DNA of 64,000 bases from Ardenticatenaceae bacterium (GTDB lineage: Bacteria > Chloroflexota > Anaerolineae > Promineifilales > Promineifilaceae). A program made the translations under genes and the position numbers. Within the stretch, counting starts at the first letter, position 1, and each line of letters starts with the position of its first letter. The stretch is from assembly GCA_020634455.1 (NCBI GenBank), contig JACKBQ010000002.1, forward strand, positions 496,001 to 560,000, given 5' to 3'. Positions 8,441 through 17,249 of this stretch are shown piece after piece. A model generated the notes under the pieces. That model saw nothing but the letters and a program-made list of their open reading frames with translations. It had not been told where the DNA came from and ran no database searches.

Positions 8441-8469
8441 ATTATAAATATTGTGTAAACATGCCCCAA
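8441..8469 (-). promoter_or_regulatory. Predicted promoter of the liv operon
   Basis: On the minus strand TTGGGG (8469-8464), 17-bp spacer, TATAAT (8446-8441), about 214 nt before the livJ ATG. The leader carries two ACGGCCGT copies (8295 and 8309). Confidence 0.4.
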
Positions 8470-8500
8470 AGGTTTGAACTTGAAGAACCGTTTTAGACAA

Positions 8501-8515
8501 AACCTCCGGGAGGTT
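8501..8515. repeat. Palindrome AACCTCCGGGAGGTT
   Basis: A 15-bp palindrome just past the stop of the response regulator gene; same family as the copies at 54078-54113 and 58459-58485. It may help end transcription from the two-component operon. Confidence 0.6.
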
Positions 8516-8519
8516 CCTA

Positions 8520-9215
8520 TTAATCCAAGAACGAGTAGCCAATGCCCCGTTCCGTACGCAAATAGTGTGGTTTGGCCGGGTCCTCTTCCATTTTTTGGCG
8601 CAGGCGGCCGACGTAAACGCGCAAATATTCACTTTCCTGGCCGTATTCCGGCCCCCACACATTTTGCAGGATGGTTTGGTGCGGCAGCACCTTGCCCGCG
8701 TTCTCCATCAGGTAGACGAGCAAATCAAACTCGGTTGGCGTCAAATCAACCAGGTCGCCGCGCACCTGTACCTCGTGCCGCTCCACGTCCACAGCAATGT
8801 CACCGCGCAGCAAACGGCCGTTGTGCGTTGGCGGCTTTACCCAGTTAGAGCGACGTAGCACCGCGTTGATCCGTGCCAGCAGCTCCCGCACGCCAAATGG
8901 CTTCGTCAAAAAATCGTCTGCGCCAATGTTGAACGCCTGCACCTTGTCGTTTTCCTCGCCCAGGGCGGACAGCACAATGATAGGCACGAGCGACTCCTGG
9001 CGAATGCGGCGGATCGTTTCCAGACCGTTCATGTGGGGCATCATCAAATCCACAATCACCAGATCCACATCGTTGGTTTTGAACAGCGCCAAACCTTCCA
9101 GCCCATTTGCGGCCGTATACGTCTGAAAGCCGCGAATTTCCAAATTTTTGTTCACAAAGTCGCGCAAAGATTGCTCGTCATCAATGATCAATACAGACGA
9201 TTTTGCCAGCGTCAT
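8520..9215 (-). CDS. OmpR/PhoB-family response regulator (KdpE-like)
   Basis: 231 residues. The receiver domain has the acidic pocket 'IIDDE' and phospho-acceptor Asp56 ('VIVDLMMPHMNG'), with the conserved 'TKPFG' Lys near 106. The C-terminal winged helix (about 130-228) contains 'LTPTEFDLLVYLMENAGKV' and 'VYVGRLRQKM'. It overlaps the upstream kinase gene by 4 bp, so it is the cognate regulator. The regulated promoters are unknown; the nearest downstream operon on the same strand is liv, which makes it a candidate target. Confidence 0.9.
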   Translation of the reverse strand: MTLAKSSVLIIDDEQSLRDFVNKNLEIRGFQTYTAANGLEGLALFKTNDVDLVIVDLMMPHMNGLETIRRIRQESLVPIIVLSALGEENDKVQAFNIGADDFLTKPFGVRELLARINAVLRRSNWVKPPTHNGRLLRGDIAVDVERHEVQVRGDLVDLTPTEFDLLVYLMENAGKVLPHQTILQNVWGPEYGQESEYLRVYVGRLRQKMEEDPAKPHYLRTERGIGYSFLD

Positions 9216-11899
9216 ACAATTTTCTCCAGATCGTGTTGGGGCAGCGAGAAGGCGATGCAGGCACCGGTTTCCGTTGGTTCCAGCCAGATTTTGCCGCCGT
9301 GTGCCTGCACAAACCCGCGCGAGATCGCCAATCCCAGACCCGCCCCGGTGGTTTGGCGCGCCAGGCCGTTCTCGATGCGGTAAAAGCTGCTAAAGATGTG
9401 CTCGCCGTGCGCCGCCGGAATGCCCGGCCCTTCGTCCTTGATTTTCACCACAATTTGCCGCGCCGCGCACTGCGCCGAGATGTGAATGGGCGCGTCGGGC
9501 GGGCTGTATTTGGCGGCATTTTCGATGAGGTTGCGCAGTACGGCCGTTATCCGCTGCGGATCCACAAACAGGGGCGGCAGGTCCTGGGGAATGTCTAGCT
9601 GAAGGCGAGCTGCCGGTTGGGAATGTGCGTGCTGCACCGCCTCGGTGATGAGCGTATCCAAATCACACGCCAGCTTGGAAACGGTAAGATTGCCCGCCTC
9701 GATGCGCGACATGTCCAGCAAATCGCTCACCAGCCGGGTAAGATGGTCTGTTTCCAGCGAAATGATGCCCAAAAATTCGCGCTGGCTTTGGCTGTCCCAC
9801 TCCACGTCATCGGCCAGCAGCGTGGTGGCGTACCCTTTGATGGCCGCTAGCGGCGTGCGCAGCTCATGCGACACGGTGGCGATGAGGCTGGATTTCATGC
9901 GGTCCAGCTCGTGCCGTTGGGTAATGTCCTGCACAATGCGCCCCCGGCCAATCGGCGTCTGCTGCGAATCGGTCACCTCGAACAAGCGCAGGCGCAGGTA
10001 GCGACGGCCGTTTTCTGTGTCCAGGGCAAATTCGGTTTGGCGGTTGGCGTTCCCGGCGAGGATGCTGGCAACGGCCGTTTCCACCCTTTCCCGCTCCTGC
10101 ACCCGCTGCAACAGCCGGTCCATCACCTCCTGCACCGGCAGGCCCGGAATCCCGTCCATCGGCAATTGCGCCCACTCCGCCAGCCGCCGATTGGCGTACA
10201 GCACCTTGCCCTGCAAATCCTCCAGAATCAGGCCATCCTGCATGGATTGGATGAGCGCCTCCAGGCGGCGGGTTTGCTCCTGCAACTGCATGTCGCTGCG
10301 AGCATACAGCGTGGCATTTTCAATGGCCATCGCCGCCTGATTGGCAAAGCTGAACAGCAAATTGATCTCGCGATCGGTAAACACGTGCGGGTCTGGCCGG
10401 AACGCCAGCAGCGCCGACCGTGGCGCGTGGTGCGTGTTTAGCGGCACCGCCAGCATGGCGCGATAGCCGGAAATTTGAGCCCGCTGGCGACGGGCCACAA
10501 ACGACGGATTGGTTTCGGTGTCGCTAATTTGCACCGGCTGGCCACTGTGAATGGCGCGCATGGTGACAGAGCTGGGGTCATTGGGATCGACAATCACCGT
10601 TTCAGCATACCAGTCGGGCAAGCCACGGCTAGCGGTGACCCGAAAATTCCCTTTTTGCTCATCGTAGGCAAAGATGGCGCACATCTGCACGTTGAGCAAG
10701 CTTTCTACCTGCTCCAAAATAGAGTTGAGCACCACATCCGTTTCCAGGCTGGAGACAACGGCCGTACTGGTTTGCAGCAGCGTGGACAGTTCGTTCAGCC
10801 GCGCTTCGATCGCTTCCTGCATCCGGCGCAGGCTGCGGGTGAGGTGGCCCATCTGGTCCGGCCGTTCGGTGAGGGTGTGCAGCAGCGGCTGGTGAACGGC
10901 GACCGCGTCTGTCGTCTGGCCGATTTCCTGGCTAAAGGTGGCGAGCTGTTCCAACGGCCGTACCACCTGGCGGGACAAAATCAGCCAGAAAACGATGCCG
11001 CCCAGCAAAAAAAGCACCACCGTGGCAAACGCGCCGCGCCGGAAAGCGGTGGGCGTGGCAAAGGCAACGGCCGTGGGCCGCATCACCACCACGCCCCAGC
11101 CCACGCTGCTAATCGGCACGTAGCTGTACAGCATTTCTTCGCTGGCTTCATCGGCGGCGATGAGGTTGCCAGATTGACCGGTCTGCAACGCCGCAAAAAC
11201 GCCGGGCATGGCCGCCGTGGCGTCTTGCAGCAGTCGCTCCGGCTGGGGATGGGCAATAATCTGCCCGCTGGCGTCCAAAATGAGAATCTGGAACTGCTCC
11301 TCAGGGCGGTAATCGCGGGCGATGTTGGCCAGGGAGTTGCTCAATTCTTGCAGCTTCAGGTTGGTGCCTACCACGCCGAGGAACTGGTTATCGCTGCGCC
11401 ACAAGGGCATAACGGCCGTTGCCACTGGCTCGTTGGTCGTCGGGGAAATGCGCCCCTTGGAGACTAACGGCGCGTAGCTGGTTTGGGCTGCCTGAAAATA
11501 ATCGCGGAAAGAAAAATCGTTGCCCACCGTGGAACCAGGCGCAACGGGGTAATGGTAGAGCATGGTCCCCTGCGCATCGAGGCGGTAAATCAGGTTCACG
11601 TCACTGCGGGCGGTAAAAAGAATGCCAAAGAGGGTGTCCATTTCAGCCAGATTGGCCGATTGCACGGCAGGAAAGGTGCCAAGCTGCTGCACTGCCGAGA
11701 GGGCATTGCCCATCGCGGCATCCGTCTCCTGCGCCACCGCCCGCGCCAGTGCCAAATCCGCCGCCTTGATATCGGCTTCCAAACGATTGCTGGCGACAAA
11801 CTCAAAGACAAAGACGGCCACGACCACCAGCAGCACAAACAGCAGCCAAAGAGCCAGCAGTTGCAAACCAAGATCGCGACGCAATGGTGATGAGCGCAT
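9212..11899 (-). CDS. Membrane sensor histidine kinase (dCache-HAMP-GAF-PAS-HisKA-HATPase)
   Basis: 895 residues. TM1 is near residues 12-33. An extracytoplasmic double-Cache-like domain follows (about 40-280, with 'NDFSFRDYFQAAQTS' and 'WRSDNQFLGVVGTNL'). TM2 is near 290-310, HAMP at 310-365, GAF about 385-540 and PAS about 555-665. HisKA has 'ATVSHELRTPLAAIKGY' (phospho-His near 675), and HATPase_c carries 'NLIENAAKYSPP' and 'GPGIP'. It autophosphorylates in response to an outside small molecule and passes phosphate to the regulator encoded 4 bp downstream. The ligand is unknown. Confidence 0.9.
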   Translation of the reverse strand: MRSSPLRRDLGLQLLALWLLFVLLVVVAVFVFEFVASNRLEADIKAADLALARAVAQETDAAMGNALSAVQQLGTFPAVQSANLAEMDTLFGILFTARSDVNLIYRLDAQGTMLYHYPVAPGSTVGNDFSFRDYFQAAQTSYAPLVSKGRISPTTNEPVATAVMPLWRSDNQFLGVVGTNLKLQELSNSLANIARDYRPEEQFQILILDASGQIIAHPQPERLLQDATAAMPGVFAALQTGQSGNLIAADEASEEMLYSYVPISSVGWGVVVMRPTAVAFATPTAFRRGAFATVVLFLLGGIVFWLILSRQVVRPLEQLATFSQEIGQTTDAVAVHQPLLHTLTERPDQMGHLTRSLRRMQEAIEARLNELSTLLQTSTAVVSSLETDVVLNSILEQVESLLNVQMCAIFAYDEQKGNFRVTASRGLPDWYAETVIVDPNDPSSVTMRAIHSGQPVQISDTETNPSFVARRQRAQISGYRAMLAVPLNTHHAPRSALLAFRPDPHVFTDREINLLFSFANQAAMAIENATLYARSDMQLQEQTRRLEALIQSMQDGLILEDLQGKVLYANRRLAEWAQLPMDGIPGLPVQEVMDRLLQRVQERERVETAVASILAGNANRQTEFALDTENGRRYLRLRLFEVTDSQQTPIGRGRIVQDITQRHELDRMKSSLIATVSHELRTPLAAIKGYATTLLADDVEWDSQSQREFLGIISLETDHLTRLVSDLLDMSRIEAGNLTVSKLACDLDTLITEAVQHAHSQPAARLQLDIPQDLPPLFVDPQRITAVLRNLIENAAKYSPPDAPIHISAQCAARQIVVKIKDEGPGIPAAHGEHIFSSFYRIENGLARQTTGAGLGLAISRGFVQAHGGKIWLEPTETGACIAFSLPQHDLEKIV

Positions 11900-12110
11900 A
11901 ATTTGGTTCCAGATATCAATAATTCGGCGGTTAGAGTCGGGTCATTATAAGTTTAGGTGATAGGTTGTGCAATGGAAACGGCCGTTTCCCCATCCCATTT
12001 GCATCGTTCATCCGTAACAAACCTGCCCGAAGGCGCGGCCAAAGGAGTTGCTGAGTTTCCCCAACGCTGCAAATTGCACCAGTAGCGGAGCGATGGCTTT
12101 GGTGACTGAC

Positions 12111-14342
12111 TTACAGCCGGACCTTCAAGGGCTGTAGCTGGGCCGATTGGGCTTTGACCAACCCGTCAACCCGTACCTTCAGGCCGGACTCGCGGCTAAA
12201 TTCAATCGCCAGGTTGTGGTTGCGGTAGCGGATGTTGCGTAAGACGAAAGCATCCCAGCCCATGTCTACGGGAGCGATGAGCACATCCGGGCTGTCTTGC
12301 GGGGTGAGGCCGCCCACGTGCCGTATGATGAGGTCAATCCAGGTGGAATGGTTGTAATCCAGCTCGGCGAAGAAGGGAACGGCCGTATGTGGGTCGTACC
12401 GTTCGGCAATGTTGGGGCGGTTCACGTCCCCGTCAGTGAACTGCATCCGTGTGTAGCGGGTTAGCAGCTCGGCGGCCTGACTGGTGAGGTTGGGATCGAG
12501 GGTTTGGGCGGCCCAGAGCAGGCCGTCAACCGCGTGGCAGGTGGTGCGCGGCCAGGTCGCGTAGTTCCAGTAAGTCCAGCCGGTGGCTTGCAACGCGTCG
12601 TACTTCTCATAATCTAGCGGCAGCGAAGGCAGGGGATAGTTTGTCCAGAAGGTGGCCGGGTTGAACAGGTGGCGCAGCATGGGCAGATGTTCTTCTGCGG
12701 CGATTTTGGCCCAGAAGGCGTAAAAGCTGGTGACCGATTTGACGCGGGCGGGTTGGTGGGAAATCGGCCGTACGTCGTAGAAAAAGGCATCTTCGGGATG
12801 CCACATCACGGCCAAAATTTGCTGGCGGGTTTGCTCGGCCAACAGCGTGTAGCGCTGCGCGGCGGCTGTGTCGTTGAGCTGGCGAGCAAGTTGGGCGGCG
12901 GCGCGAAAGTTGGCGTAGGCGTAGCTGCTTTGGTCTACGGTTGCCAGCCGGTGGTCGAGAGTGCCGTAATAGAGGCGGTAGAGTTGAACGGCCGTTTCCG
13001 GCCACACCAACTCTGGATCGGTCACCACAGCATCGCGAATCTTCTGCACCAATGCCATATCTTCAGCGGCGCGAGAGCCGTCTGGGGCGTAAGTGCGACC
13101 GCGCTCGTAGCGCAAAAGCTCCGGGATGGGATCGAAGTAGAGATAGCGCGCCGTCCACTCCTGCCCGGCGGAGTTGCTCCACGGGTACGTTTCGTACAGG
13201 CCGTCCTGATCCACGTCGAACAGGCGCGGGTATGATTCCAGATTGCTGCACAGCTGGGGCCAGATTTCGGCCAGGGTTTGCTGCCCTTCGCGGGGATGGA
13301 CCAGCAGCGCGCCGTGAAACGCGGCCACGGCGTAGTTGTGGTAAGGCACGGCGCGCCCCAGGCGGTCCTCGTTGCTCTCGTCGCCGTCGATGCCCCAGGC
13401 CCAAATGTGGTTGGACAGGTAGCCGTCGTTAAGATTTTCTGGCGCGAAAAACGTTTTGCTGGCGCTAAACGCCCAGCCCGGATCGCGCAGCCAGCGCAGT
13501 TCGTCCACGGAAACGCAGGCACCGGAGTAGGAGACGCAGCCGTCGAAGGCAATCGTGCCTTCGCGGGGGACGGGGTAGAGGAAGTGGCCCACGCGGGCGA
13601 AGATCATTTTGGTGTATAGCGACCACCAGCGATAGTAGTACAGTTTTTCAAAATACGGGTCGCTGCATTGGAAGTGGGGGATGGCTTCGTTGAACCAATG
13701 ATTCCAGTTTTGGCGTACGGCCGTTTCCAAATCCGCCTCATGTTGCCAGCGCCAAAGGGACGCTTCGATGGCGGGCAGGTCAATCCCGATAGCTAGAAAA
13801 AGCGTTAGCTCGGTGGTGACCCCTGGTTCCAGCGTTAGGGTGAAAAAGAGTTCGAAACTTGCGCCGTGCTGGGTAATTTGCTGCGGCCGTTCCGAGGCGG
13901 CGAGTACGTAAAGAAGTGGCTGCGGCACTTGCTGGCTGTAGAGATCGGTGGCGTAGAGCAAGCCAGCGTTTGTGCCCTGGCCTTGTTTGGTCGCGCCGGG
14001 CAGCTGGCCACGAAACGTGGCGTTTACTGTGAGTGCGTCTGTTGTCTCGTTTTGCCAGGCGAGGGTTAGCCCCAGCACGTCATCACGGGTTATGAAGAGC
14101 TGACGGGTAGACGGCCGTATCGAACAATTGATGCCCACAGGCGGCTCGGCCTCATTGAAAAGGATGCGGTCGGGTGCCCAGCTGCGCACGCTGCCTGCGG
14201 CCCAATCGAACAGACCGCCCTCGTGCCAGCGCTGCACAAAGACGACTCTTGCATTTGTTGGCTGAACCACCAGCCCGATGTTGCCGCTGCCGAGGAAGGT
14301 TTTATCGGAACGGCCGCTGAGATAGTGGCAAATATCTCTCAT
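12111..14342 (-). CDS. Six-hairpin glycoside hydrolase-like protein (GH63/GH37-related)
   Basis: 743 residues without a clear signal peptide. An N-terminal beta-rich region (1-210) is followed by an (alpha/alpha)6-type region. Recognisable pieces are 'PHFQCSDPYFEKLYYYRWWSLYTKM', 'WRLDPGWA'-like and 'LFDVDQDGLYETYPW', then 'GWTYWNYATWPRTTCHAVDGLLWAA' and the terminal 'RYDPHT...DYNHSTWIDLI'. These resemble mannosylglycerate-hydrolase/GH63 relatives, where catalytic acids lie in the Trp/Asp-rich strips. It follows the Gfo/Idh/MocA gene by 14 bp, suggesting a joint role in sugar catabolism. Substrate unknown. Confidence 0.65.
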   Translation of the reverse strand: MRDICHYLSGRSDKTFLGSGNIGLVVQPTNARVVFVQRWHEGGLFDWAAGSVRSWAPDRILFNEAEPPVGINCSIRPSTRQLFITRDDVLGLTLAWQNETTDALTVNATFRGQLPGATKQGQGTNAGLLYATDLYSQQVPQPLLYVLAASERPQQITQHGASFELFFTLTLEPGVTTELTLFLAIGIDLPAIEASLWRWQHEADLETAVRQNWNHWFNEAIPHFQCSDPYFEKLYYYRWWSLYTKMIFARVGHFLYPVPREGTIAFDGCVSYSGACVSVDELRWLRDPGWAFSASKTFFAPENLNDGYLSNHIWAWGIDGDESNEDRLGRAVPYHNYAVAAFHGALLVHPREGQQTLAEIWPQLCSNLESYPRLFDVDQDGLYETYPWSNSAGQEWTARYLYFDPIPELLRYERGRTYAPDGSRAAEDMALVQKIRDAVVTDPELVWPETAVQLYRLYYGTLDHRLATVDQSSYAYANFRAAAQLARQLNDTAAAQRYTLLAEQTRQQILAVMWHPEDAFFYDVRPISHQPARVKSVTSFYAFWAKIAAEEHLPMLRHLFNPATFWTNYPLPSLPLDYEKYDALQATGWTYWNYATWPRTTCHAVDGLLWAAQTLDPNLTSQAAELLTRYTRMQFTDGDVNRPNIAERYDPHTAVPFFAELDYNHSTWIDLIIRHVGGLTPQDSPDVLIAPVDMGWDAFVLRNIRYRNHNLAIEFSRESGLKVRVDGLVKAQSAQLQPLKVRL

Positions 14343-14356
14343 CCTGCCATGTTTGT

Positions 14357-15640
14357 TTACTGTTGGGTCGCGCCCATCGTTTCAGCCTGCTGACGGAACT
14401 GATCCATATCAATCACCGTGCCGTTTAGACGAGATTCTTCGGCAGCAAAGGCCAGCAGATGGCTTTCCAGTGAGTCGCGCGCTGCGGTGAGGGGTGGCTG
14501 CTGGCCACGCATAGCCTGGACAAAGCCTTGAATGATGCCTTCATCGCCACCGCCGTGTCCGCTGTTGCCCGCGGGAATGTTCAGCTTTTCGACTGTATCT
14601 GTCAAATGATCGTGGATTTCGATATAGCCATTGACGTAGTCAAACTTGCCGCGCAGCGTGGCGCGGGAGCCGTCATACCGCATGGTGCGGGACTCTTCGG
14701 GGGAGTGGCCATGCATGAAGAGCACGACGCTGGCCCCATTGGCAAACTGCATGTTCACGGTTTGATGGTCCACCACGTCATTATCGCACTGGTAAACGCA
14801 ACGGCCGTAACGGCCGTTTTCCAATGCTAGTTGAATCCCTTCAGCGGTGGGCTGGTTCGTGATTTTGCGTGCCCAGTTGATGTGGATTGGTTCCTGATAG
14901 TAGCGTCGGGCATCAAACGGGCAATCGGCGGCCGCCGGGCAGGGGGCGGTGCAGCGATCGGTGGCGTTGGCGGGCGCATTTTCCGGGCGAAAGTGGTTGA
15001 GGGAGCCAAACGATTGCAGCTTGGTGACAGGCTGCCCCATATTCCAAAAAAGGATATCGAGGTCGTGGCAGGATTTGGCCAGGATCATCGGGCTGGATTG
15101 GGCTGCGTTGCGCCAGTTGCCCCGCACAAAGCTGTGGGCCATGTGGGTGTAGCGGACGTTCTCGCGGTGCTCCACGGTGATGATCTCACCCAGGCGACCG
15201 GAGGCGACAATTTCGTGAACCTTGGTGAAGAAATTGGTGTAGCGCAACACGTGGCAAATTTGCAGGAGACGGCCGTTTTGCTCCGCTAGCTGCACCAATT
15301 GCACCGTTTCGGCCAGGGTGTTGGTGATGGGTTTTTCCAGCAGCACGTCGTAGCCCGCTTCCAGGGCGGCCACGGTGGAGGCAAAATGCATCTGGTCTTG
15401 CGTGGTGTTGATGATAACGTCGGCAAATTTGGGCTGGTCGAACACTGTTTGCCACGTTGTAAAGCTGTTGGCCGGAGCGATGTCGTGTGCCGTGGCAAAA
15501 CGGTGTCGTCGCACTACGTCTGGTTCAGCAACGCCGACTATGTTGAGCTGGTCAGGATAAGACAGAGCGAACGGCGCGTAAGCATCTGCGCCGCGCATCC
15601 CCGCGCCAAGGACAATGGCTGTGATAGGTTTGTTGTGCAT
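14357..15640 (-). CDS. Gfo/Idh/MocA-family oxidoreductase
   Basis: 427 residues. N-terminal NAD(P) Rossmann fold 'AIVLGAGMRGADAYAPFAL', then 'LLEKPITNTLAE' (EKP signature, Lys near 102). The C-terminal alpha/beta substrate domain has the usual 'SCHDLDILFWNMG' motif. Residues about 230-260 contain four Cys (CTAPCPAAADC), a small insertion not present in most members. The enzyme probably oxidises or epimerises a sugar derivative together with the glycosidase encoded 14 bp downstream. The precise sugar is not inferable. Confidence 0.85.
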   Translation of the reverse strand: MHNKPITAIVLGAGMRGADAYAPFALSYPDQLNIVGVAEPDVVRRHRFATAHDIAPANSFTTWQTVFDQPKFADVIINTTQDQMHFASTVAALEAGYDVLLEKPITNTLAETVQLVQLAEQNGRLLQICHVLRYTNFFTKVHEIVASGRLGEIITVEHRENVRYTHMAHSFVRGNWRNAAQSSPMILAKSCHDLDILFWNMGQPVTKLQSFGSLNHFRPENAPANATDRCTAPCPAAADCPFDARRYYQEPIHINWARKITNQPTAEGIQLALENGRYGRCVYQCDNDVVDHQTVNMQFANGASVVLFMHGHSPEESRTMRYDGSRATLRGKFDYVNGYIEIHDHLTDTVEKLNIPAGNSGHGGGDEGIIQGFVQAMRGQQPPLTAARDSLESHLLAFAAEESRLNGTVIDMDQFRQQAETMGATQQ

Positions 15641-15685
15641 CGCAAAAGTATAGCAGCAGTAGACCGCAGATGCCTATAGCTAACC

Positions 15686-15742
15686 AGACCTGACAGGTTT
15701 GCTCATGACGTAAGTTACCTTACGAAAAAACCTCTCAGGTCT
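15686..15742. repeat. Nested hairpin repeat (ACCTGACAGGT family)
   Basis: AGACCTGACAGGTTT (15686-15700) is complementary, with one mismatch, to AAACCTCTCAGGTCT (15728-15742). Between them CGTAAG and CTTACG form an inner stem with a TTAC loop. Each outer arm is a palindrome. It lies in the gap between two minus-strand genes. Confidence 0.7.
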
Positions 15743-15760
15743 CACGCAGCAAAGTCTAAT

Positions 15761-15823
15761 GGCGTGGAGCGCAATGAAGAATCTCGTTCAGGGTGATTGG
15801 CGTGCTTTGCTCTGCATGACAAT
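15761..15823. repeat. Degenerate 'GAAGAATC...TTGCTCTGCATGACAA' intergenic repeat
   Basis: Resembles the repeats at 16931-17046 and 28656-28738: a GCGCA-GAAGAATC arm followed by a TGCTTTGCTCTGCATGACA arm. Noncoding; occupies much of the gap before the membrane protein gene. Confidence 0.5.
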
Positions 15824-15838
15824 GTTTAAAAGGTTTGC

Positions 15839-16876
15839 TTAATCGCGGATAAATGACAAGGCAATTGTGGCAACACTTAGGAAAAGGAGCACAACAAGCA
15901 ATAGCTTAACTATTTTCTGAGTGAATGCGCGTGCTCCGACTGTCCATTGCGGAATACCGCGACCAGTGATTCGGTCCCATAGCCAGGGCGCAATGTAAAG
16001 CGCCAGAACGATGAAACCAATGATGGGCGTGATATAAGGAACCGGTTGCACCATAGAGTATGAGACAAAATCAAGATTTAGCAGCGCAGATGCCAGCCAA
16101 TTGCCAGACCGTACAGCTCCCCAAAAAATCACACTGCCTGAGAGAAAAATAAAAAGAGAGGCAACGGCTAACCGTGTTGTTTCAGCAACGCGAGCAATAA
16201 ACGCTGTAATGCGACCAGACCAGGTAAACCGACTGCTGTTACCAACGTGGGTCCAGATAAAGGGCATGGCGTAGATTGCAAACAGGGCAAACGTGAGAAT
16301 GGGGGTAAGGTATATCGGGGTGAGGTATAAAAATGATAGCGCCGTCAGGTGGGGAACAACGCCCCACATAACCTCATACGCCATCCATTGGCCAAAAAGG
16401 ATACCCCCATAAACCATGCCAGCGCCCCCCGCCAGCATGAGCAGCGCCGAAAAAGCTATCTGGGTTAAGGCAACCGTAGCGCTTGCTAATAAACCTAGAC
16501 GTTGCCCTATGCTTGTTTGCGGCGCTGGCGCTAGATTCGCTGGAGGAGAATAGACAGGAGTAACAGGGTGCGTGGATTGTGGTAAGTGGGGCTGGGATGT
16601 TACGTTTGCGGTCGTTGGCTGCTGCTTTGTGGAGGGTGGCTTTTGCTTTGCTTGGCCACATTTTCCTGTTGTATCTTCTTTGAAGAAATAACTGGCTGTA
16701 AAATCACCAGGGCAAACTATTCCATGTGTGTGTTTATACAAAGGATGGCAACAGGTGGCACACCTCATTTGGGCGTGTTTGTTACAGTGCATGTGGGTAA
16801 GCAGGGCGCTCTGGGTGATCCGGTTGTTGCAACCCTGATAGACACAGATTGTATCCGTCAGGTTATCAATCGCCAT
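15839..16876 (-). CDS. Membrane protein with N-terminal Cys/His-rich (zinc-binding-like) domain
   Basis: 345 residues, function not recognised. Residues 11-72 hold nine Cys and several His in pairs ('CVYQGC', 'HMHCNKHAQMRCATCCHPLYKH', 'CPGDF', 'CGQA'), suggesting a zinc-ribbon or treble-clef fold. A Pro/Thr/Gln-rich linker (80-125) leads to about six membrane helices (130-342). The cytoplasmic metal-binding head attached to a membrane bundle suggests a sensor or regulator of membrane state, but that is inference. AAGGAG precedes the ATG. Flanked by repeats on both sides and not in an obvious operon. Confidence 0.6.
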   Translation of the reverse strand: MAIDNLTDTICVYQGCNNRITQSALLTHMHCNKHAQMRCATCCHPLYKHTHGIVCPGDFTASYFFKEDTTGKCGQAKQKPPSTKQQPTTANVTSQPHLPQSTHPVTPVYSPPANLAPAPQTSIGQRLGLLASATVALTQIAFSALLMLAGGAGMVYGGILFGQWMAYEVMWGVVPHLTALSFLYLTPIYLTPILTFALFAIYAMPFIWTHVGNSSRFTWSGRITAFIARVAETTRLAVASLFIFLSGSVIFWGAVRSGNWLASALLNLDFVSYSMVQPVPYITPIIGFIVLALYIAPWLWDRITGRGIPQWTVGARAFTQKIVKLLLVVLLFLSVATIALSFIRD

Positions 16877-16930
16877 GATTAACTCCTTGTTTGCTTTTGT
16901 GGGTTAAGAATTAATTTGGGTAATAAAATT

Positions 16931-17046
16931 GCCATGCTGAGGTCCTCCGAAGCATCCCATACGCTTGACATCCAAGGAAACTTTGCTTCTATCAAGGCTC
17001 TGCCCTTCGCATCTTGGGGGATTCTTCGCTTGGCTCAGAATGACAA
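16931..17046. repeat. Inverted intergenic repeat (ATGCTGAG...CTCAGAATGAC type)
   Basis: A left arm with ATGCTGAG and CGAAGCATCCC faces a right arm with GGGGGATTCTTCG and CTCAGAATGAC. Related to 28656-28738 and 15761-15823. Such repeats are often mis-translated as small proteins in environmental genomes; here it is noncoding. Confidence 0.6.
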
Positions 17047-17161
17047 ATCCGTTCCTTCAAGCTGATGATGCAAGGTGATATTGTATGGAATTGTTACGCT
17101 TAAACATTACAGGAGTAATAACGGCCGTTTCCCCACACCTTCTACCAATTTGAACCCAGCC

Positions 17162-17222
17162 AGATTGGACCAATTTTTGTTGAAAACAATTGGCACGCGC
17201 CATTATTAAATTGGTCCAATCT
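17162..17222. repeat. 15-bp perfect inverted repeat with 31-nt loop
   Basis: AGATTGGACCAATTT (17162-17176) and AAATTGGTCCAATCT (17208-17222) are exact reverse complements. Each arm is a near-palindrome (ATTGG-A-CCAAT). It lies 27 bp beyond the stop codon of the 17250-18002 gene and could serve as its terminator. Confidence 0.75.
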
Positions 17223-17249
17223 TTGGGGGAACTGCGAACGCTCTAAAAT

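Larger units (their letters stand above)
16877..17249. other. Intergenic region of 373 bp with two repeat elements
   Basis: No gene seen. It contains the ATGCTGAG/CTCAGAATGAC repeat at 16931-17046, one ACGGCCGT at 17121 and the long inverted repeat at 17162-17222. The promoter of the 15839-16876 gene should lie in its left part, but no convincing -35/-10 pair was found. Confidence 0.6.
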
